A DNA stretch of 64,000 bases from Saturnia japonica (lineage: Eukaryota > Arthropoda > Insecta > Lepidoptera > Saturniidae). Location of the stretch: NCBI GenBank assembly GCA_033032175.1, contig CM065312.1, positions 4,588,001-4,652,000 on the forward strand. The letters run 5' to 3'. Shown here in pieces: positions 58,087 to 64,000 of this stretch. Position 1 is the stretch's first letter, and each line of letters opens with the position of its first letter. Position numbers and translations under genes: made by a program. Under the pieces are notes generated by a model, which ran no database searches, was not told the DNA's origin, and saw nothing but the letters and a program-made list of their open reading frames with translations.

Positions 58087-59377
58087 CAAGGTGTCCAGAA
58101 AGGGTATCGGGTATTTGTAAGTTCAATGAAACAAAAATTATTTGTATGCAATAAAAAAGTTTATTGTTTATTATTAGCATATGAATTGGAGAATTATTTG
58201 GAAAAGATGATGTTATCCAAATGATCACCGTTACGTTGCTGGCACTCTTCTAAACGGAAACGAAGATTGGCGATAACACGTTGACACATAGCTATCGATA
58301 TTGCTGCCATTTCTGACCTGATGTTTTGCTTTAACTGGGTTAGATTCGTCGGATTGTTTTGATAAACCTTACTTTTAAGGTATCCCCATGCAAAATAGTC
58401 AAGCGGGCCTTCTGGGAGGCCAGTTGATGTTACCCCTTCGCGAAATGACTTTATTAGGGAATAATTCGTTAACAACTTCCATTGAGTCATTTGAGGTATG
58501 GCAAGTGGCCCCATCTTGCTGGAACCACGTTCTTGAGTTGAAACCTGCAAACTCCTGCAACTCTGGGACCAAAAAATTTCGCAACATATCGCAATAACGG
58601 TCACTATTCACATTAATTGCTCGGCCTCGTAGATCTTCATGAAAATAAGGACCAATTATGCTTTAGCAAACATAGCGGCCTTAACAACGACCTTTGGGCT
58701 ATGCAGGGGTCGTTCATGCTTTCGTCTCGGATTCTCCACTACCCAGTACCGACAAATCTGCTTATTAACATGACCATTCAGGTGAAAATTTGCTTCGTCA
58801 CTGAACAGTATGTTGTTATAGTTGTTAAATCGCTGCAGCATTTCGTTCGCAAAATTCAGTCGATTAGCATAGTCCGTATCCTTCAATTCTTGAACCAATT
58901 GAATTTTATAGGCTTTTAGATGTAAGTCTTTCTTTAAAATCGAATGTAAAGACGATTTTTTGATGTTCAACGCTTGGCTTCGCTTTCGGATGGATAAAGA
59001 CGGATTTTGACGAACCGACGCCTCAACTTCTTCAATTGTTTCTTCATCGCGAACTGAACGAGGACGACCAGAGTTTTGAATTTTAACTGTCGCACCTGTA
59101 TTCTCGAACATCCTGATCCATTTCCTAATGCTATCGTCACTTGGCGCGTGGCGTGTACGATATTCCGCACGATAGAGACGTTGAGCAGTCACTATTGAAT
59201 CACCATTACGATAATACGCTCGTACGCAAAATGCGCGATGCGTCCCCGAGTACTGTTCCATCGTGACTAAAACTCCACAAAAAGGCGGACGCCACGAACC
59301 CCTCCCCGCACCCTTTAGACGCCCCGTTTCGAATATGGCGCGAAAACAAATACCCGATACCCTTTCTGGACACCTTG
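58087..59377 (-). mobile_element. DD41D Tc1/mariner element, copy 2
   Basis: 1291 bp with perfect 32-bp inverted ends (58087-58118 and 59346-59377) and TA flanks (58085-58086, 59378-59379). Near-identical to copy 1, but with an 11-nt deletion near 58408 and a 1-nt deletion near 58663 instead of copy 1's insertion. Confidence 0.93.
58194..59261 (-). pseudogene. DD41D transposase, frameshifted (copy 2)
   Basis: The ATG at 59259-59261 opens MEQYSGTHRAFCVRAYYRNG. The frame runs intact through the helix-turn-helix and into the first catalytic block (ILFSDEANFHLNG), past the point where copy 1 is broken. A 1-nt deletion near 58663 and an 11-nt deletion near 58408 then break it. WFQQDGATCHTS, with the second Asp, lies in the frame between the two deletions. 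The SPDLSP part of the third block is mostly removed, though PLDYFAWG remains. Stop at 58194-58196. Both copies are non-autonomous as they stand. Confidence 0.9.
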
Positions 59378-59912
59378 TATTTGTTTTATCGAAACGCTGG
59401 TTCGTTGCTACCTTAGGATCCGATAGGTGGCTCTGTGGTCGTGCCATTAACTACCGAAAAGAGCAGAACAATATCTGCCGAGTCAGCAAATTTTTTATTA
59501 ATTCTTTCTTTACCCAATTTTATGCCTGTAATTCCATTAATTTTATACTATAAACTGCATAGAACAATGAATGCGTAATATAGCTAAATGTCTCGCGAAT
59601 CTATTTCTGTACATATATACACTAATACAAATTTCTACTTTATCAAGTTGAGTTTAAAGCTTAGGTTCCAATGCATTATGTTTCGCCGTATTGACCTGGG
59701 CGGATCTCGTGCTGAAATAGGTCATGCGAGGTCGGTGTCTCACTCCAATACTTTTTAATTGGCATGCATATTCATTAATACAGTACGAAAGTATATATAT
59801 AGCACCTGTAGATTGCTCTTGGACAGGAGGTGGGTATTTCTGTACCTGATCAAAAACAATTATATATATGTTAGGTTAAATATGGACGTTATTCCAAAAG
59901 GACAGACAAAGG

Positions 59913-60235
59913 TTGGCAGTATTTGAGATATGGGGTCAGAGGAAGACGGAGAGCATCACTTGGATAGAAAGGATTACGAATGAAGAAGAGTTAAGCATGG
60001 CTGACGTGGAAACACAATTGTTGAGAAATATAGATAATATAAGAGGAAAGATTATTGGACATTTGATACGGAATGACAAGTTCTTCAAAACAATTTTAGA
60101 ATTTTTTTTTAAAGGAAACCGAGAAAGAGGAAAAGAAGGATAAAGTGGGAGTCATGTCGTATCGAGAGATTATAAGAAAGAGGATAGGGAACAGTGGCAA
60201 TTGCTCCACGAGAGCTGAACTCTTAAATTAAAGAA
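59913..60235 (+). pseudogene. LINE C-terminal fragment (RTE-like)
   Basis: The plus-strand text IWGQRKTESITWIERITNEE, then LLRNIDNIRGKIIGHLIRND, then GNRERGK resembles the C-terminal tail of arthropod RTE-type endonuclease-reverse transcriptases. The WRRM..SWTDRVTNEEVL...LGHVLRH pattern is from memory. A run of coding-like sequence continues to about 60235. Only the tail is present. Confidence 0.55.
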
Positions 60236-60780
60236 AAAGAAGAGAAATGTTTTGCGTTTGGCCACAATCAGACCTGATTTCAACTGCCACAGACCTGATT
60301 TCAAGTGAGGTTGTGGCCTAAAATAGTAACACGCTAAGTCCAGTGAACGGAATGAGTCTCAATAGGTGCTTTGCGACAGATTTTCAACATGAGGTTTGTA
60401 GCTAGTCAGACGGCCATTAGAAAATGACCTTACTGCCACGTGGAATAAAATCAATAATATTTTTATATTAAAAAATGTAAAATATTGAAACATCCCATTC
60501 TATAAAATAAGAAAACTAAAACTAAGGTTACAAGTAACTGAAGATTATCGATAAATAATCGATTTATCTATTCATCGGAACTGTGTTTTTAGTTTGTGAT
60601 CAGTGCTGATATCTGACAGCTTCAGACTCCAATACTCCTGTAGTCTTGTGGGTCGTTTATTTTGTAATATTATTTCTATATATAATATACGTGTTTCTTA
60701 AAAATTCTCCCACTTAACAAATATAGTAACTATAACTCTATATAAGAAAATACAAATTGCTATTCAAAAATGAGGAGAGG
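60236..60780. other. No gene recognised
   Basis: A+T-rich spacer between LINE debris and a structured repeat. Confidence 0.5.
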
Positions 60781-61015
60781 CTTGGAACAAAAAATTGGTT
60801 GCCTGTAAAGTCGGTATACGGGCGAAAGTTTTACGTGACAACGACTTTATGTCTGTCTCTCTCGCTCTTAGGCGGGCTAACCATGCCCGAGTGGAAGGGA
60901 CGCGTGCCTCTCACTCGCTCTCATTGTGAGCGCATAACGTGAGCGGAGCGTAACGCAGTTTCTTGAAGTGTCACCCGGCAAACCAATTTATAAGACGTTG
61001 TCACGTCAAAAGTGT
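60781..61015. repeat. G+C-richer inverted-repeat element
   Basis: ACGTGACAACG (60833-60843) and its reverse complement (60996-61006) flank a roughly 150-nt segment rich in CTCGCTC and GAGCG. Outside them AAATTGGTT and AACCAATTT also pair. Probably a MITE or structured repeat. No protein. Confidence 0.45.
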
Positions 61016-62322
61016 TAATTCGCCATTTTTTCTTTTTTCCCTATGGATATATTTTTTTACCTTGGTGTCTTATCCACTCTTGGTATGTTTTCGTTTCAAA
61101 ACGTGCTCTAAAGCTAGTAAAAATAATGTTACACTATCAAGTTTGCTTCAAAAAGAGACAATTCATCCATTTTCTCTAAAAATTTGACCTTCCGTTCGAA
61201 ATGTGTTAAAGAAAACAGTAGTTAGGTAGGTAGGTAGTAAGTAGAAGATTTATGCAGCCAAAAAAGCTGGTAAGTAATGCATAAAAAAGTTACTTTAAGT
61301 GATGTTTAGATGAGATGTTGGAGACAAAGTAAAAACTCACATATAATACACGCACCCATGTTTGGGTTGACAAAACAATCTCCCCAATCTTGCGTTTTTG
61401 CTGCCTATGACAAACATTAAGTAATACCATTCAATACTGATCGTGATCACCGAAGCGGTTACATACACTTTTTGTTAGAAAGCAAGAAGTTAGCAATAAA
61501 ATCGTTTTGCCAATAATAACTAATATTAGCTATGATAAATCAAGCGAGGCGATAAATCAAGGGATATATACCCGATAAGGTCGTGACAACCATACACAAT
61601 ATGGTGATAAATGTATCAAAGTGGTTTTTATTTGGTTTGTTGGGTTTCGGGATCAGCTAGTGTATATGTTATCGCTGTTGTTTTTAATGGCACTGTGCTT
61701 ACCATTAGGCACAGTCCAGACACTGTCGAGCTACTATTAAAAATACCTAATGAGACACTAAGTAATTAAACTTTGAAGAAACGAATTGTTCTTTTAAATA
61801 TAAAAACTTTCAATGAAAACAATAATGGAAGTAAAACGAAGATAAACGTTGAAAATAGCTAGGTGTATATAGAAACGGTGAGGAAAATGGAAAGGTTTCA
61901 TTTGTTTGCTGAGCTGAGTCGATCGGAACGTTGGTTTATGGCGTCGTAAAAAAGCAAGTAAAGTTCTTTGTCAAGGCTGCCTTGTGATTTACTTTCAATC
62001 GCGATTACTTGTGGGGCGTATTTTTTATAATAAAATTCACTGAATGAGTTTCTACGAGTGATCATTTTGTCTTTGATAAATTAATCAATGCGACTACACA
62101 AACAACCCCAAAACTGGGTTATATAGTAACTGATTAGCTGTGCCTCACAGTTATACTCGTGTAATTTTTTTTTATAAATAAAGAAGTATACATTTGAATT
62201 GAGTAACCTCCCGTCTTTTGTTTAAGTCGGTTAAATCATAATAATTGTATAAACGAAAAGTCACATTAAGCCTAACTCCGGCCCTATGATATACTCAAGC
62301 ATTTGACATAAAGAATACATTA
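61016..62322. other. No gene recognised; possible Helitron 3' end at 61660
   Basis: A+T-rich. GGGATCAGCTAG followed by T at 61649-61660 matches the 3' end of the Helitron-like family at 11054-12020, but no 5' end was found. Confidence 0.4.
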
Positions 62323-62646
62323 CAGCAATCCCCCTATAACACGGTAGATTTGTTCCGCGTATAGGAAAACACGCTGTAGGAGTATAACGTTATAACGTGT
62401 TATGTACAAATGATTCACGTTTTACTTTTCTCGTTAAAGGGGTTATAAATCCAATATTATATTATATAATAGGACATTTTCGTATACTGACCGGCTCCAT
62501 TTGCCTTTTTCTCAAATCTGAAGTACAGAAATATAAATTGGGAAATCCCCGCGTTATATGGGGGAATACCAGAGTTATACGAGGGATTGAAATCGCGTAA
62601 TATGAAAATGCGTTATAATAGTACCGTGTTATAGGGGGGATTACTG
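62323..62646. mobile_element. Pogo-type MITE, 324 bp
   Basis: Inverted ends CAGCAATCCCCCTATAACACGGTA and, reversed from the right, CAGTAATCCCCCCTATAACACGGTA, flanked by TA at 62321-62322 and 62647-62648. The CAG start with a C run resembles Tigger/pogo termini. No coding capacity. Confidence 0.65.
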
Positions 62647-63520
62647 TATATTCGTATCATAAATGAAAATACCCACAATTTTAAAATAAAGCCCACGAAC
62701 AAGTAAAAAAATCTCTCGCCGTGCTTCCTTGAATTTTCCTCGGTGTGCCGTGATATCGATAACAGCTGTTTACACTGGTCACCGATCTTATTAGAATCTA
62801 ATTTACTTGCCATGAAATAAAGTAAATACTATCAATTATAAAGTAAAAATACGCTGCATAATATATTATAAATACGCTGAAATTAGCCATTATTGTTATT
62901 ACACAATTATATCTACTCGCAACGAGGATATCCATTCAATTTGATCATTATATGTACAGGCCTCATTTAACATCATAATTAACTGTACAGTTACCGAAGT
63001 TAAGCAACTTGTAAAATTGTATAATTGTGTTATAAAAATGTAATTTATGTCAATCTGCTTACTTTGCTTTATCTGCTTAGTCTAGCAGAGCTGAAATTTA
63101 TTGCAAATCTCGCCATCTACATGGTGTTTTTATTATTAATTTAATCACATCACTACCAACTCTGGGGCCTACACTTGTGAAAAATTGATGTGTACAAAAA
63201 TGAAGTGTATGCTTGTTTTACTGTAGAAGCAGAAGTAAGTAAAAAGTCCATTACTATTGTATTATATTATTTAATAATCGGAAGTTATAATTATATAAAG
63301 CGAAGATTTTTCACTTCTGACAGGTATCTCACGATACAGAGGTATTTTCATTCAATTTCTATTGTTTTTTTCTTACTGCGTTAGAACAAAAAGCATAAAC
63401 AGAAACAGTTTAGGCGTTTGATTCTGTTTACTCCAGTTAAATTTGTATTTATTCGAACCCAAATATTAAAGATATACGCAAGCAATACCGACCGAAACAT
63501 GACCAAATAGAAAAACTAAT
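62647..63520. other. No gene recognised
   Basis: A+T-rich spacer. Confidence 0.5.
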
Positions 63521-64000
63521 ATAATAAATGTGAAAGTGTGTATGTTTGGATGTTTGTTACTCAATAAGGGAAAAACGGCTGAACGGATTTGAATGAAATT
63601 TAGCATACAGATATTCTATGACCTGGAATCATAAGGTACTCTTTATTCCGGTAAAAGTCATAGTTTAAGCAGAGTTATCTAACAAATATAATAAATGTAA
63701 AATTTGTATGTTTGTTAATCAATCACGCAAAAACGGCCCAACGGATTTGAATTAAATTTAGCAGACAAATAGTCTATGATCTGGAATAACATATAAGATA
63801 CTTTTCATCCCGGTAAAAGTCATAGTGTAACCAGTGTTATCCTACAAATCTAATAAATGCAAAATTTGTATGTTTGTTACTCTATCACTCAAAAACAGCT
63901 GAACGGATTTGAATGCCATTTATCACACAGATAATCTATAACCTATATAAACAAGGATACATTTTATTTTGCTTAATGTTATTGTTTCACCACTGTTATC
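63521..64000 (+). repeat. Minisatellite, unit about 163-167 bp, cut by window edge
   Basis: Units begin at 63521, 63688 and 63851 with (A)TAATAAATG followed by TGTATGTTTG...CTGAACGGATTTGAAT...CGGTAAAAGTCATAG. Two full units and a third partial one are visible. Unit divergence is moderate. It runs off the right edge. Confidence 0.85.

Larger units (their letters stand above)
57990..59490 (+). repeat. Helitron-like dispersed repeat split by a DD41D element
   Basis: The left part (CTTCTGAACGACTTCACTTATTG at about 58035) and the right part (GATCCGATAGGTGG, GCCATTAACTACCG at about 59418-59455) match consecutive parts of the repeat at 4815-5158. The DD41D copy lies between them. Limits approximate. 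Confidence 0.5.

Noticed and set aside
1..64000. A CRISPR array, bacterial operon or rRNA
   Set aside because: No spaced identical short repeats, Shine-Dalgarno-led gene strings or rRNA signatures are present. Everything points to an insect nuclear genome.

Overview
The window looks like a transposon-rich, A+T-rich stretch of an insect genome, most likely a moth or butterfly. The evidence is the mix of families: Copia elements primed by initiator tRNA-Met, many short Helitron-type repeats ending in CTAG, Jockey-, CR1/Jockey- and RTE-type LINE remnants, mariner and DD41D Tc1/mariner elements, pogo/Tigger-like elements, and a Mutator-like transposase fused to a YqaJ nuclease. I see no clearly identifiable host gene, no rRNA and no CRISPR array. 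Two possible host exons are flagged at low confidence. Family names rest on protein motifs and remembered family features, because no search could be run.

Layout. 1-3728: broken Copia-type element (minus strand), cut by the left window edge. 4815-5158: Helitron-like repeat carrying a 135-bp LINE 3' fragment inside an 11-bp target duplication. 5542-5726: possible terminal exon of a host gene (minus). 5794-12020: Helitron-like copies (one nested in another), a tRNA-like SINE head, a MITE with TTGCGGAT-type inverted ends, and a LINE C-terminal remnant. 12480-15943: spliced but broken Mutator-like transposase/YqaJ gene (minus). 16703-20060: Jockey-type LINE with a 57-nt poly(A) tail, another tail of the same family, and an RTE-type LINE remnant. 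20284-20741: solo LTR with 4-bp duplication and promoter signals. 25556-30818: pogo-like element split by a complete Copia element with 5-bp target duplications. 31899-34530: inverted-repeat element and a dead mariner. 35292-36613 and 58087-59377: two copies of one DD41D element. 45202-46456: second pogo-like copy. 47557-48703: decayed LINE. 49632-54039: complete Copia element with two identical 169-bp LTRs and one nonsense codon in pol. 55-64 kb: Helitron-like copies, LINE debris, MITEs, and a roughly 165-bp minisatellite running off the right edge.

The elements can be partly ordered in time by nesting. The pogo copy at 25.6-30.8 kb predates its Copia guest. The repeat at about 57.99-59.49 kb predates its DD41D guest. 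The Copia with identical LTRs at 49.6-54.0 kb is probably the youngest complete insertion. The most unusual observation is that the Copia element at 25.6-30.3 kb, besides an internal initiator-tRNA primer site, carries two further blocks matching the 5' part of the same tRNA inside its LTR end.
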